Under the pieces are notes generated by a model. It searched no databases and was not told the DNA's origin. It saw nothing but the letters and a program-made list of their open reading frames with translations. Below are positions 17,157 through 26,268 of a stretch of DNA of 64,000 bases, in pieces (the first letter of the stretch is position 1; every line of letters starts with the position of its first letter). A program made the translations under genes and the position numbers. This DNA is from Acinetobacter sp. ANC 4173 (GTDB lineage Bacteria > Pseudomonadota > Gammaproteobacteria > Pseudomonadales > Moraxellaceae). The stretch spans positions 31,263 to 95,262 of the forward strand of contig NZ_SJOF01000014.1 in the NCBI RefSeq assembly GCF_004331255.1. Reading direction: 5' to 3'.

Positions 17157-18500
17157 TTAAGCTGATTTCACTTGAATCAACTTTGCAAACAAGTCGTATT
17201 CGTCTGCATCGGTAATTTCAACTTCAAGCAGAGCACCTGGTTTAATCAGATTTTTATCAATATCTTCCACAAAGACGTTCCCATCAATTTCAGGTGCATC
17301 CGCATATGAGCGTGCAACTGCAACAGGAAACTCTTCTTCAAGATCATCAACCAATACTGTCATGACTTGCCCAATACGCTTTTGTAGCTTAGCGGCTGAA
17401 ATTTCCTGCTGAACTTCCATAAAACGTTCATAGCGCTCTTGCTTAATTTCTTCAGGTACGTGATCTGGCAAATCGTTAGCCGTAGCACCTTCAACTGGTG
17501 AATAAGTAAAGCAACCAACACGGTCTAACTTCGCTTCTTTCAACCAATCGAGCAACATTTGGAAATCTTCTTCCGTTTCACCCGGGAAACCAACCACAAA
17601 TGTTGAACGAATTACCAATTCAGGACATTTCTCACGCCATAACTTGAGGCGCTCTAATGTATTTTCACTATGAGCTGGTCGCTTCATCAATTTTAAGATG
17701 CGCGGACTGGCGTGCTGAAAAGGGATATCTAAGTACGGTAAGATTTTACCCTGAGCCATTAAGTCAATAACAGCATCTACATGCGGATATGGGTAAACAT
17801 AGTGCAAACGAACCCAGATCCCTAATTGACCCAAGGCTTCACACATGTCATAGAATTTGGTCTTAACTGGCTGACCGTTCCAGAAATCCAGTTTATATTT
17901 GGTGTCGACACCGTAAGCAGAAGTATCTTGAGAGATAACGAGTACTTCTTTTACACCAGCGCGTTTAAGCGCAGCCGCTTCCTCTAAAACAGAACCGACT
18001 GGACGTGAAACCAAATCGCCACGCATACTTGGAATAATGCAGAAGGTACAACGATGGTTACATCCTTCCGATATTTTTAAATACGCATAGTGTTTCGGGG
18101 TTAAACGAATCCCTTGCTCTGGCACTAAATCAATAAAAGGATTGTGCTTTGGCGGTGCTGGAACATATTCATGTACCGCTTCCATAACATCCTGATAAGC
18201 TGCCGCACCTGTGACTTTTAGAACATTTGGATGCATTTCACGAATTTTATCTTCGTCTTTACCCAAACAACCTGTCACAATAACTTTACCATTGGCACTC
18301 ATTGCTTCGCCAATTGCATCCAATGATTCTTGTACTGCAGATTCAATAAAACCACAGGTATTAACAACAACCAAATCAGCACCATCATAATCTGATGCCA
18401 CATCATAACCTTCAGTCTTTAACTGAGTTAAAATTCGTTCAGAATCTACCAATGCCTTAGGACAACCTAAAGAAACAAAACCGACTTTGGGGGACTTCAT
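17157..18500 (-). CDS. rimO: Ribosomal protein S12 methylthiotransferase RimO
   Basis: A 447-residue radical SAM enzyme that adds a methylthio group to an Asp of ribosomal protein S12. It has an N-terminal UPF0004 domain with three Fe-S Cys ([28 protein letters not shown]), the radical SAM CxxxCxxC motif in [18 protein letters not shown], and a C-terminal TRAM domain. The ATG at 18500 ([15 protein letters not shown]) is the family start; the 47-residue frame extension upstream is not part of it. The promoter region is shared divergently with ntrB. Confidence 0.96.
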   Translation of the reverse strand: MKSPKVGFVSLGCPKALVDSERILTQLKTEGYDVASDYDGADLVVVNTCGFIESAVQESLDAIGEAMSANGKVIVTGCLGKDEDKIREMHPNVLKVTGAAAYQDVMEAVHEYVPAPPKHNPFIDLVPEQGIRLTPKHYAYLKISEGCNHRCTFCIIPSMRGDLVSRPVGSVLEEAAALKRAGVKEVLVISQDTSAYGVDTKYKLDFWNGQPVKTKFYDMCEALGQLGIWVRLHYVYPYPHVDAVIDLMAQGKILPYLDIPFQHASPRILKLMKRPAHSENTLERLKLWREKCPELVIRSTFVVGFPGETEEDFQMLLDWLKEAKLDRVGCFTYSPVEGATANDLPDHVPEEIKQERYERFMEVQQEISAAKLQKRIGQVMTVLVDDLEEEFPVAVARSYADAPEIDGNVFVEDIDKNLIKPGALLEVEITDADEYDLFAKLIQVKSA

Positions 18501-18851
18501 GAATCTGCGCTCCACTAGAATCCGCGTATTGTAAGACTTTTCGATTGATAAAAATAGGTGGGAAGCCGACTCTTTGTGTAATGCACCAAAATTAATCCAC
18601 TGTTTGCCTTGCATATTTACATTTGCACTATTTTGATACATTTTAAAAGTTAATTACTTTATATCTTCGGCTTACAATTTTAATAAAGTCCAATTTCAGC
18701 GCATTTTTTTAATAAAGGTTCAACTTTGATCACCTAGATTTAAAGTTGGCGTGCATTTTGCTTAATATGCATCAATTGCGTCCCAATATTGGACTATTAA
18801 ATGCTTTTTGAAGATGCCATTGCGCCATTTTAATACAGGATACCCTCGCTA
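18501..18851. other. Intergenic region between rimO and ntrB (351 bp)
   Basis: No gene is seen on either strand. It holds the promoters of two divergent genes: the sigma-54-like box at 18747-18762, the palindrome CCAATATTGG at 18783-18792, and a TGCACC half-site of the NtrC type at 18582-18587 that lacks a good partner. Confidence 0.6.
18747..18762 (+). promoter_or_regulatory. Sigma-54 (RpoN) promoter candidate of ntrBC
   Basis: TGGCGTGCATTTTGCT matches the consensus TGGCACG-N4-TTGCW with the invariant GG and GC 10 bp apart; only two of the less conserved positions differ. It lies about 90 bp upstream of ntrB, which encodes the kinase of the classic sigma-54 activator NtrC, so autoregulation is plausible. 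Confidence 0.6.
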
Positions 18852-19961
18852 ATGGATCAGCCACATACTATCGACTATCGCGTATTGGTGGACAATTTGA
18901 CCACCGCGATTTTACTTGTCGACAGTAAACTTAATATTTTTTACTTAAACTCATCATGTGAATCTTTGTTTGATATGAGTTTATTACGAGCAAATGGACA
19001 ACCCGTCTTAAATTTGCTGCATATGCCAAACGATGAATTTAATACAGAAGAAGCATTATTTAACACTTTAGCAACTGGTCAACCATATACACGTCGTGAA
19101 GCTACAATTAACGTCAACTTTAAAGACATTCATGTGGATTACACGGTTTCACAACTTAATGCTGGCAAACCTTACCACCCTTTACTTTTAATTGAGCTTA
19201 ATCCGATTGATCGGATGCTGAAAATCTCCAAAGAAGAAAACCTGATTCAGCAACATCAAGTCGCACGACAATTGATTCGTGGGGTGGCACATGAAATTAA
19301 AAACCCTTTAGGTGGCATTCGTGGTGCAACACAGCTGCTAGCTCGCAGTTTAAACAATCCAGAATATTCAGAATTTACCGACATTATTATTAGTGAAGTT
19401 GATCGCCTTCGTAACCTTGCGGATACCATGTTGGGTTCTCGTCAATTACCGAGTTATGAGCCAGTCAACGTACATGAGCCTTTAGAACGTGTTCGCTCGC
19501 TCATTGCCAACCAGACCAAAAAGAAAATTAAGATCACACGCGATTACGACTTATCACTACCTGAAGTCAAAGCAGATCGTGATCAACTGATTCAAGTCAT
19601 GCTGAACATCAGTGTTAATGCCGTACAAGCCATGATGGAAAATAAGGATTTCTTTACCGAACATCAACCAGAACTGGTTTTAAGAACTCGAATTCAACGT
19701 CTTGTTACTATTAATGGTGTACTCAACCGCTCTGCGGTTCGTATTGATATTGAAGATAACGGGCCAGGCGTTCCAGAAGAAATTTTGGAATCCGTGTTCT
19801 ACCCACTTGTGACTGGTCGTGCCAAAGGCACTGGTCTCGGTCTAAGCATTGCACAAAACATTATGCACCAACATAACGGAATGATTGAATGCCAATCAGT
19901 TCCTGGAAAAACAGTATTTAGCTTATATTTACCTTGGGAGTCTAACCATGTCGCGAAATAA
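18852..19961 (+). CDS. glnL: Nitrogen regulation sensor histidine kinase NtrB
   Basis: A 369-residue soluble kinase. A PAS domain fills about residues 8-120; the H-box RGVAHEIKNPLGGIRG carries the phospho-acceptor His147; the ATPase domain has the N-box (MLNISVNAVQAMMEN), DIEDNGPGVP (G1) and GRAKGTGLGLSIAQNIM (G2). Controlled by PII, it phosphorylates or dephosphorylates NtrC according to nitrogen supply. It overlaps ntrC by 14 bp. No glnA is adjacent, unlike in enterobacteria. Confidence 0.95.
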   Translation: MDQPHTIDYRVLVDNLTTAILLVDSKLNIFYLNSSCESLFDMSLLRANGQPVLNLLHMPNDEFNTEEALFNTLATGQPYTRREATINVNFKDIHVDYTVSQLNAGKPYHPLLLIELNPIDRMLKISKEENLIQQHQVARQLIRGVAHEIKNPLGGIRGATQLLARSLNNPEYSEFTDIIISEVDRLRNLADTMLGSRQLPSYEPVNVHEPLERVRSLIANQTKKKIKITRDYDLSLPEVKADRDQLIQVMLNISVNAVQAMMENKDFFTEHQPELVLRTRIQRLVTINGVLNRSAVRIDIEDNGPGVPEEILESVFYPLVTGRAKGTGLGLSIAQNIMHQHNGMIECQSVPGKTVFSLYLPWESNHVAK

Positions 19962-21423
19962 AATATGGGTAATTGATGATGATCGCGCCATGCGATGGGT
20001 GCTAGAAAAAACATTCAAAGAAGAAGGTTTTGATGTTACTAGCTTTGAAGAAGCACAATCTGCCTTAGACCAACTGCCAACTGACGCGCCTGATGTCATT
20101 CTTACTGACATTCGCATGCCAGGAATTGATGGTCTAACTTTTTTAGCCAAAGTTAAGAGCAACTATCCAGACCTACCTGTCATTATTATGACAGCACACT
20201 CCGATCTTGAATCAGCAGTGTCTAGTTATCAAACCGGTGCTTTTGAATATTTACCAAAACCATTTGATATTGATGAAGCGTTAGCATTAGTCAATCGTGC
20301 AATTTTGCACATCACTAAACTACAACAACAAGAATCTGCAAAAACAGTATCACCTATTCAATCTACAGAAATTATTGGTGAATCTCCTGCCATGCAGGAA
20401 GTTTTCCGTGCCATTGGGCGCTTATCACAATCACATATTACCGTATTGATTAATGGCGAGTCTGGCACAGGTAAAGAATTAGTTGCACATGCGCTACATC
20501 GCCATTCACCACGTAGTAGCAAGCCATTTATTGCCTTAAATATGGCAGCAATTCCAAAAGACTTAATAGAAACTGAACTCTTCGGTCATGAAAAAGGCGC
20601 GTTTACTGGCGCCAATACGCAACGTCAAGGTCGTTTTGAACAAGCCAATGGCGGTACGTTATTTCTGGATGAAATTGGTGACATGCCCTTCGAAACCCAA
20701 ACACGTCTATTACGTGTCTTGGCGGATGGTGAGTTCTATCGCGTCGGTGGTCACATTCCTGTTAAGGTCGATGTCCGTATTGTGGCAGCAACACACCAAG
20801 ACCTCGAAAAATTAGTCAATGAAGGACGTTTCCGCGAAGACTTATATCACCGTCTTAACGTCATTCGCATTCATATTCCAAAACTTGCGCATCGCAGTGA
20901 AGATATTCCGATGCTAGCACAGCACTTTCTTGCACGTGCAGGTAAGGAACTCGGGGTCAGTCCGAAGATTTTGCGCCTAGAAACACAAGAGTATATGCAG
21001 CAACTTCCTTGGCCGGGTAATGTCCGCCAACTGGAAAATACCTGCCGCTGGCTTACTGTCATGATTACAGGTCGTGAAGTTTACCCAGAAGATCTGCCTT
21101 CTGAACTTAAGCAAATTCCGATTGAGAAAGCATCAGAACACGCGACAACTCCACATTTTGATCGTATTTCACTACATCACTGGGATGAGTTACTGGGTCA
21201 ATGGGCAATTCAAAAGCTCAAAAATGGTGAAATGAAGATTCTTGATATTGCGACACCAATGTTTGAACGCACACTTATTAATGCTGCACTACAACAGACT
21301 CGTGGTCGCAAACGCCATGCTGCTGAGCTTTTAGGTTGGGGGCGAAATACGCTGACACGCAAACTGAAAGAACTCGGTATGGATACCGCAGACGATGACA
21401 TTGAAGAAGAAATAGAAGGTTAA
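19948..21423 (+). CDS. glnG: Nitrogen regulation response regulator NtrC (sigma-54 activator)
   Basis: A 491-residue regulator: receiver domain residues 5-120 with phospho-Asp54 (DVILTDIRMPG), AAA+ domain with GESGTGKELVA, the sigma-54 contact loop GAFTGA and Walker B GGTLFLDEIGD, and a C-terminal Fis-type helix-turn-helix (RKRHAAELLGWGRNTLTRKL). Phosphorylated NtrC activates nitrogen-scavenging genes. The ATG at 19948 begins MSRNKIWVIDDD; the upstream extension is out of family. An intrinsic terminator follows directly. Confidence 0.96.
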   Translation: MSRNKIWVIDDDRAMRWVLEKTFKEEGFDVTSFEEAQSALDQLPTDAPDVILTDIRMPGIDGLTFLAKVKSNYPDLPVIIMTAHSDLESAVSSYQTGAFEYLPKPFDIDEALALVNRAILHITKLQQQESAKTVSPIQSTEIIGESPAMQEVFRAIGRLSQSHITVLINGESGTGKELVAHALHRHSPRSSKPFIALNMAAIPKDLIETELFGHEKGAFTGANTQRQGRFEQANGGTLFLDEIGDMPFETQTRLLRVLADGEFYRVGGHIPVKVDVRIVAATHQDLEKLVNEGRFREDLYHRLNVIRIHIPKLAHRSEDIPMLAQHFLARAGKELGVSPKILRLETQEYMQQLPWPGNVRQLENTCRWLTVMITGREVYPEDLPSELKQIPIEKASEHATTPHFDRISLHHWDELLGQWAIQKLKNGEMKILDIATPMFERTLINAALQQTRGRKRHAAELLGWGRNTLTRKLKELGMDTADDDIEEEIEG

Positions 21424-21428
21424 TCCTT

Positions 21429-21460
21429 AAAAAAACAGCTCCTTGATGGAGCTGTTTTTT
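21429..21460. terminator. Bidirectional terminator after ntrC
   Basis: ACAGCTCC-TTGAT-GGAGCTGT with an A-run before and a T-run after. It serves ntrC and, on the other strand, the small CxxC protein gene, whose stop codon (21459-21461) touches it. Confidence 0.9.
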
Positions 21461-21785
21461 ATAATTCAGATGAAAACCCAGTATATCGATACATATTTTC
21501 TACCCCCAACGCTGAACGCACTAGAATGGCATGCTCAAAATCAACTTTCTGAATTTCTTCATATATATTTGCCACCTCATCACCATGAATTTCATCAACT
21601 GAACGGGGCATTTTTTCTTCAAAAGAATCCGATACGAACTCAAATCCCAAATCCATTGCAATAAATAATGTATGTTCACACGGCTGGATATATTGCTCTT
21701 GCGCCCAATCTACAACAGCCTGCTGACAAATTGGACAACTGATATTGCTTTCTGCTGAATCTATTTCAATAATTTGTTGGTACAT
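21459..21785 (-). CDS. Hypothetical protein with an N-terminal CxxC motif
   Basis: A 108-residue acidic protein. Its N-terminal third has NISCPICQQAVVDW and, 20 residues on, PCEHTLF, a Cys/His pattern suited to binding one zinc ion. The rest is predicted mixed helix with no known motif, and no signal peptide or membrane segment is seen. It is a single-gene unit converging on ntrC; the function is unknown. A nucleic-acid or protein-binding zinc ribbon is possible. Confidence 0.75.
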   Translation of the reverse strand: MYQQIIEIDSAESNISCPICQQAVVDWAQEQYIQPCEHTLFIAMDLGFEFVSDSFEEKMPRSVDEIHGDEVANIYEEIQKVDFEHAILVRSALGVENMYRYTGFSSEL

Positions 21786-21922
21786 CTTTTTTCAACTGTA
21801 ATCACTTAATTGCAGTCTAATAGATTCAACAGCAAAATTACATGAAAGACTCACGATTAAAAATTGACAATATGCAACATTAACTCTAAATTTTAGAAAT
21901 TGTTGCATAAATGGAATTATAA

Positions 21923-22828
21923 ATGTTATCCGACCTCGATGATTTTTATTGCTTTGCTTTAGTGGTTGAACATGGAGGCTTTAGTGCGGCAGAACGCGCT
22001 ACAGATATTCCTAAATCAAAACTCAGTCGTCGCGTTTATAATTTAGAAGAACACCTTGGGGTGCGACTTATTCAACGCAGTTCACGTCATTTTGCCGTGA
22101 CTGAGATTGGCATGAATGTCTATCGACACGCTCAGGTCATGATGAACGCTGCACAGGCAGCCCATGATTTGGTGGATCATTTAAGTGTAGAGCCGCGCGG
22201 GGTAATTAAAGTCAGCCTACCCGTCTCGATTGCTCAGAATGAAATGACCAAGATCTTGCCCAATTTCCTCAAAAAATATCCAGAAATTAAGGTTCAACTT
22301 CTGGTGAGTAATCGTCGGGTCGATGTGATTAATGAAGGTATAGATTTAGCCCTTCGCGTCCGATCAAATCTGGATGACGATCCTAGCCTTATCTTGAGAA
22401 AATTTGAATTAATTGAACAGCATCTATTTGCGAGTCAGGCCTATCTCAATGAATTTGGCGAGCTTAAACAACCCGAAGATTTAGCACATCACCACATATT
22501 GAGCATGGTCGATGAGCATCTTGATCAGCAAATTATTGTACATGACAACCAGAATCATCAAAAGAAAATCAAGGTGAATCCTGTTGTCATGGGTTCAGAC
22601 TTAATGATGTTGGCACAACTGGCCCGACAAAACTGCGGCATTGCTTTACTACCAGATTCGATTGCACAAGATTTTATTAAAACTGGAGAACTCGTGCGCG
22701 TTTTACCAGAATGGAAAGCACCTCATGGTATATTCCACGCGGTCTATCCATCTCGCAGAGGGCAACTTCCTGCTGTACGCGTTTTTATTGATTACTTAGT
22801 TGAGCATTTAGCACACAAACATAAGTAA
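21923..22828 (+). CDS. LysR-family transcriptional regulator
   Basis: A 301-residue regulator. The N-terminal winged helix-turn-helix is clear (FALVVEHGGFSAAERATDIP, KSKLSRRVYNLEEHLGVRL) and the periplasmic-binding-type effector domain follows from about residue 90. The SRHFAVTEIG linker and overall sequence resemble the large LTTR branch that controls nearby oxidoreductase or efflux genes, but no adjacent divergent gene gives a target: the neighbour is a zinc-ribbon protein 137 bp away. Effector and regulon are unknown. Confidence 0.9.
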   Translation: MLSDLDDFYCFALVVEHGGFSAAERATDIPKSKLSRRVYNLEEHLGVRLIQRSSRHFAVTEIGMNVYRHAQVMMNAAQAAHDLVDHLSVEPRGVIKVSLPVSIAQNEMTKILPNFLKKYPEIKVQLLVSNRRVDVINEGIDLALRVRSNLDDDPSLILRKFELIEQHLFASQAYLNEFGELKQPEDLAHHHILSMVDEHLDQQIIVHDNQNHQKKIKVNPVVMGSDLMMLAQLARQNCGIALLPDSIAQDFIKTGELVRVLPEWKAPHGIFHAVYPSRRGQLPAVRVFIDYLVEHLAHKHK

Positions 22829-22831
22829 AGA

Positions 22832-22864
22832 TAAAAAAAAAGCTTATCCGAGAAGGATAAGCTT
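22832..22864 (-). terminator. Strong minus-strand intrinsic terminator
   Basis: Ten-bp stem AAGCTTATCC / GGATAAGCTT with a 5-nt loop. On the minus strand it is followed by nine T; on the plus strand there is no T-run, so it is not the terminator of the LysR gene. Confidence 0.85.
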
Positions 22865-22892
22865 GAAATAAGAAACTACAGCGAGAATCTTG
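22832..22892 (-). ncRNA. Candidate small RNA (about 60 nt)
   Basis: On the minus strand a promoter (TTGATC at 22922-22927, 17 bp, TAAAAT at 22899-22904) is followed about 60 bases later by a strong intrinsic terminator (AAGCTTATCC-TTCTC-GGATAAGCTT then nine T). No ORF with a ribosome binding site lies between. map, upstream on the same strand, has its own weaker terminator at 23035-23057. The alternative is that this is a second terminator for map. Confidence 0.45.
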
Positions 22893-22898
22893 GAGTGC

Positions 22899-22927
22899 AT
22901 TTTATAGACCGATCTTAATTCGATCAA
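22899..22927 (-). promoter_or_regulatory. Promoter candidate for the small RNA
   Basis: Minus-strand hexamers TTGATC and TAAAAT (overlapping TATAAA) with a 17-bp spacer, about 7 bp before the proposed 5' end. Confidence 0.45.
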
Positions 22928-23034
22928 AGACAAAAAAACGATTAATATTTTTGCTCAAAAATCACACAGCCTAGAAAAACTATAACTCAAGCAAAACAAA
23001 GATCGAAATTAACTATTAATATTCGCGAACAAAC

Positions 23035-23057
23035 AAAAAACTTAGACTTAAGTCTAA
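23035..23057 (-). terminator. Probable terminator of map
   Basis: The perfect palindrome TTAGACTTAAGTCTAA (23042-23057) can fold as a 6-bp stem with a TTAA loop and is followed on the minus strand by G and six T. It is AT-rich and so probably leaky. Confidence 0.6.
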
Positions 23058-23076
23058 ATTCGATTTAATTGAGTGG

Positions 23077-23874
23077 TCACTTAATTTCTGGATAATCTCC
23101 AGTCCCTTCTGGCCAAGGCGTCAATAACTCAAACCCTGTATCTGTGACTGCAACCATATGCTCCCATTGAGCAGACAGTGACTTATCCGTAGTCACGACC
23201 GTCCAACCATCTTGAAGTTCTTTTACGCTGCCACGACCGATATTGACCATAGGCTCAATCGTAAACACCATGCCTGTTTTAAGCTTCAAACCTAGGCCTG
23301 GTTTCCCATAATGTAAGACGCTTGGCTGCTCATGATAAACTTTGCCTATACCATGACCACAATAATCTTTAACAATACTAAACCCTTCGCGCTGTGCAAC
23401 GGACTGAATAGCAAAACCAATATCCCCTAATGTTGCATCGGGTTTAACTGCTTTAATCCCTGCTAACATGGCTTCATACGTGGTATCTACCAGTTTTTTA
23501 GCTTCTGGCTTAATACTCCCCACATAATACATACGACTCGTGTCACCAAAATAACCATCTTTAATAATTGCAACATCGATGTTGATAATATCCCCATCTT
23601 GTAAAATACAGGTTGCAGAAGGAATACCGTGACAAACAACTTCATTCGGGGAAATACATGTAGTTTTTGTATAACCGTAATAACCAATATTTGCAGGCGT
23701 TACATTTAAGGTATTTACAATATAATCATGACAAATATCATCCAAATATTCAGTACTGACTCCAGGCTTAACATACTCACCAATCATTGCCAAAACTTGC
23801 GCAGCCAAACGTCCTGACACACGTAGTTTTTCAATGTCTTGCTCAGTTTTAATCACTACTGAAGAAGCCAGCAT
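23077..23874 (-). CDS. map: Methionine aminopeptidase, type I
   Basis: A 265-residue enzyme that removes the initiator Met. The pita-bread fold metal ligands are all present: Asp in IINIDVAIIKDGYFGDTS (two), His in YCGHGIG, Glu in FTIEPM and Glu in QWEHM. CHGIP supplies the conserved His79-type residue. It is monocistronic here, away from rpsB, with divergent brnQ upstream. Confidence 0.96.
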   Translation of the reverse strand: MLASSVVIKTEQDIEKLRVSGRLAAQVLAMIGEYVKPGVSTEYLDDICHDYIVNTLNVTPANIGYYGYTKTTCISPNEVVCHGIPSATCILQDGDIINIDVAIIKDGYFGDTSRMYYVGSIKPEAKKLVDTTYEAMLAGIKAVKPDATLGDIGFAIQSVAQREGFSIVKDYCGHGIGKVYHEQPSVLHYGKPGLGLKLKTGMVFTIEPMVNIGRGSVKELQDGWTVVTTDKSLSAQWEHMVAVTDTGFELLTPWPEGTGDYPEIK

Positions 23875-24198
23875 ATTCTCACCCTCTTAAATGATGCAGG
23901 CATTATAATCCTTTTCATTTAAAAATGTTGCGAGTGATAACTCAGAAATCAGAACACCATTAACAATATCAAAATTGAGACTCCCAAATAGTGTACAACA
24001 CCTTTCCCATCTAACTTTTTTATAATTTTCTAAACAGACTCTTTAGTAATTTTTCATCAGTTTTCAGCCATATAATTCAACCATTAGTCAAACCACACAA
24101 AAGTTTGTATAAAAAAAATTCATATTACATATAAAAAATTTTCCAAAGTCCTTATTTTCTACTAGAATCGCCTGTTTTTAGTCAATGCATCTCTCCAA
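23875..24198. other. Intergenic region between map and brnQ (324 bp)
   Basis: Strongly AT-rich and full of stops in all frames; no gene seen. A promoter candidate for brnQ is TTTCCA (24140-24145), 17 bp, TAGAAT (24163-24168), about 30 bp before the start codon. No riboswitch-like structure or T-box was recognised. Confidence 0.5.
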
Positions 24199-25491
24199 AT
24201 GACGAATCTTCGTACTAGAGATATTATTGCCTTGGGTTTCATGACCTTTGCTCTGTTCATTGGAGCAGGTAATATTATCTTTCCTCCTATTGTTGCCCAA
24301 CAAGCGGGTGAACATGTTTGGCTAGCAGCTGCTGGCTTTCTGGTCACTGCAGTGGGTTTACCTGTAATTACCATTATTGCACTTTCACGTGTAGAAGGTT
24401 CAATTCAACTGCTCAGCTCTCCACTGGGTAAAGTTGCCAGTTTAATCTTAACCATTGTCTGTTATTTGGCTGTAGGTCCACTCTTCGCTACACCTCGTAC
24501 AGCAACTGTTTCTTATGAAATTGGATTTTCCTCATATTTTGGTACTTCACCCAATAGTTTGCTGATTTACAGCATTATCTATTTTGCAATTGTTACTCTA
24601 GTTTCACTTTATCCAAACAAATTGTTGGATACCGTGGGGCACTTCCTCGCACCAATCAAAATTGTTTCTTTAGCCGTACTCGGTATTGCAGCATTCTTAA
24701 TCCCTGCGGGTTATATCCCTCCTGCTATCCATAATTATGCAAGCAGCCCAGTGTCTGAAGGTTTTGTAAATGGCTATCTCACCATGGATACGCTTGGCGC
24801 TCTGGTATTTGGTATCGTCATTATTCATGCCATTCACTCACGCGGTGTCACTGACAAAAAGTTAGTTACAAAATACGCGATGATCGCTGGTCTGATTTCT
24901 GGTGTTGGTTTAACGCTGGTTTATCTCAGTTTGTTTAAACTCGGACTTGGAAGTCATGAAGTCGCACCAAATGCAGCAAATGGCGCTGTTATTTTGCATG
25001 CTTATGTGCAACATGCTTTTGGTGACTTAGGTTCAATCTTCCTTACCGGTATGATTTTCCTTGCATGTATGGTGACTGCTATTGGTCTGACTTGTGCATG
25101 TGCAGAATACTTCTCTGAGCTGACTCAAATTCCTTATAAGATTCTTGTATTTGTTCTAGTTGGTTTTTCACTCCTGATCTCAAATTTAGGTTTAACTAAA
25201 CTGATTGCAGTATCCGTTCCTGTGCTATGTGCGATTTATCCACCTGCAATTGTGGTAATCATGCTCAGTTTCTTCGCAAAATTCTGGAAAAACCCGCCAG
25301 CAATTATTGCACCAGTAACTGCAATCGCTTTTATCTTTGGAATTTTAGAAGGCTTAAAAGCAGCAGAACTCAATTCTTTCTTACCAGAATTTGTTCAACA
25401 TCTACCATTAAATGAACAAAATCTTGCATGGTTAATCCCATCTTTACTGGTCTTGGTTATTGCTCTTATCTGCGACAAATTTAGAAAATAA
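24199..25491 (+). CDS. brnQ: Branched-chain amino acid:cation symporter BrnQ
   Basis: A 430-residue inner-membrane protein with 12 hydrophobic segments. The N-terminal [20 protein letters not shown] is the BrnQ/LIVCS family signature. It imports Leu, Ile and Val with Na+ or H+. It stands alone with a long AT-rich upstream region; no terminator of good quality follows, only a weak AAGC/GCTTTTTT hairpin near 25697-25717. Confidence 0.95.
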   Translation: MTNLRTRDIIALGFMTFALFIGAGNIIFPPIVAQQAGEHVWLAAAGFLVTAVGLPVITIIALSRVEGSIQLLSSPLGKVASLILTIVCYLAVGPLFATPRTATVSYEIGFSSYFGTSPNSLLIYSIIYFAIVTLVSLYPNKLLDTVGHFLAPIKIVSLAVLGIAAFLIPAGYIPPAIHNYASSPVSEGFVNGYLTMDTLGALVFGIVIIHAIHSRGVTDKKLVTKYAMIAGLISGVGLTLVYLSLFKLGLGSHEVAPNAANGAVILHAYVQHAFGDLGSIFLTGMIFLACMVTAIGLTCACAEYFSELTQIPYKILVFVLVGFSLLISNLGLTKLIAVSVPVLCAIYPPAIVVIMLSFFAKFWKNPPAIIAPVTAIAFIFGILEGLKAAELNSFLPEFVQHLPLNEQNLAWLIPSLLVLVIALICDKFRK

Positions 25492-25517
25492 GTTTTCAAT
25501 TTGTAATTAAAATCCAA

Positions 25518-25529
25518 TTTTACCCAAAT
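25518..25529. repeat. Direct repeat TTTTACCCAAAT, copy 1
   Basis: The 12-mer recurs at 25560-25571, 42 bp (four helical turns) away, with similar flanks (CCAA before the first, TCGG before the second). Same-face spacing would suit cooperative binding of a regulator. Confidence 0.45.
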
Positions 25530-25559
25530 TAGATTTTAGATGTGACCAATAAATGTCGG

Positions 25560-25571
25560 TTTTACCCAAAT
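25560..25571. repeat. Direct repeat TTTTACCCAAAT, copy 2
   Basis: Second copy of the 12-mer, 42 bp from the first. Confidence 0.45.
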
Positions 25572-25979
25572 CAACTTTTATTGTTTACTTTTCGCAGCCA
25601 TGCAATACCATGCCCCGCATGTCTAAACGCCCGCTCTAGCTCCCTCTTCATTAGATTTAATATATGGTCTAATTATTGCTTTATACGACTTAAGCACTAT
25701 TAAGCTTTTTTCAATATGAAAGTAGGCTAAGTGTTAGGGTTATGAATATCATATTGATGACATATTTGACCAAAACAATATGTATAGGTAATTACTACCG
25801 AATAAAATATGAATCATTCATAAAATAAACAGTTCATCACACAAATACTAATGTTAGTCAAATTAAATAGAAAAATAATGGTATTAGCTATTGAAATACC
25901 CTTTAATTCGAAGTACAACATTAGTAACCAATCCGACCAAAACACTTAGGTTTAGGTCAAATTCATAGGAGGGATGGAG

Positions 25980-26222
25980 ATGTTATCATTACATTTCAAC
26001 AAGCAAGTCTTCATTAACGCTCTAAAAGCAAACAAGAATATGGTCACGTACTTAAGTACAACCGTGGCACTTATGCTGACTTTGCTTTTTCACGGACTCA
26101 TTCAAGGACATCTGAAAGCTGAGTATTTTGCATACGCTCTTTTCGTCTCTGCAGCATTTTACAGTTGGGCTGTAATTGATCAAAAAGTCCGTGCCCAGAA
26201 AAAATCTAAGAATTTCGATTGA
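25980..26222 (+). CDS. Small membrane protein of unknown function
   Basis: An 80-residue protein with two predicted membrane segments (about residues 22-42, YLSTTVALMLTLLFHGLIQG, and 47-64, EYFAYALFVSAAFYSWAVID) and a basic tail (RAQKKSKNFD), so both ends are probably cytoplasmic. The ATG at 25980 is chosen because AGGAGGG (25967-25973) lies 6 bp upstream; the ATG at 25974 would be too close to it. The very strong ribosome binding site and the long, repeat-containing upstream region suggest a regulated, well-translated gene. No family recognised. Confidence 0.7.
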   Translation: MLSLHFNKQVFINALKANKNMVTYLSTTVALMLTLLFHGLIQGHLKAEYFAYALFVSAAFYSWAVIDQKVRAQKKSKNFD

Positions 26223-26224
26223 AC

Positions 26225-26248
26225 AGATGGATGATTATTCATCCATCT
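26225..26248. terminator. Weak terminator-like hairpin
   Basis: AGATGGATGA-TTAT-TCATCCATCT, a perfect 10-bp stem directly after the small membrane protein gene, but only TTT follows on the plus strand. It separates two convergent genes. Confidence 0.5.
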
Positions 26249-26268
26249 TTAAAAAAGTATGTAAATAA

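Larger units (their letters stand above)
25492..25979. other. Long intergenic region upstream of a small membrane protein (488 bp)
   Basis: It contains a 12-bp direct repeat (25518-25529 and 25560-25571), a patch of higher GC at about 25590-25650 that reads on the minus strand as a 26-codon frame (25571-25651, no ribosome binding site), the inverted repeat CATATT-N10-AATATG at 25761-25782, and facing copies of ATTTGACC (25763-25770) and GGTCAAAT (25955-25962). This looks like a regulated promoter region plus the trace of lost sequence. Confidence 0.45.

Noticed and set aside
25851..25949. 32-codon plus-strand frame before the small membrane protein
   Set aside because: No ribosome binding site and a composition expected from random AT-rich DNA.
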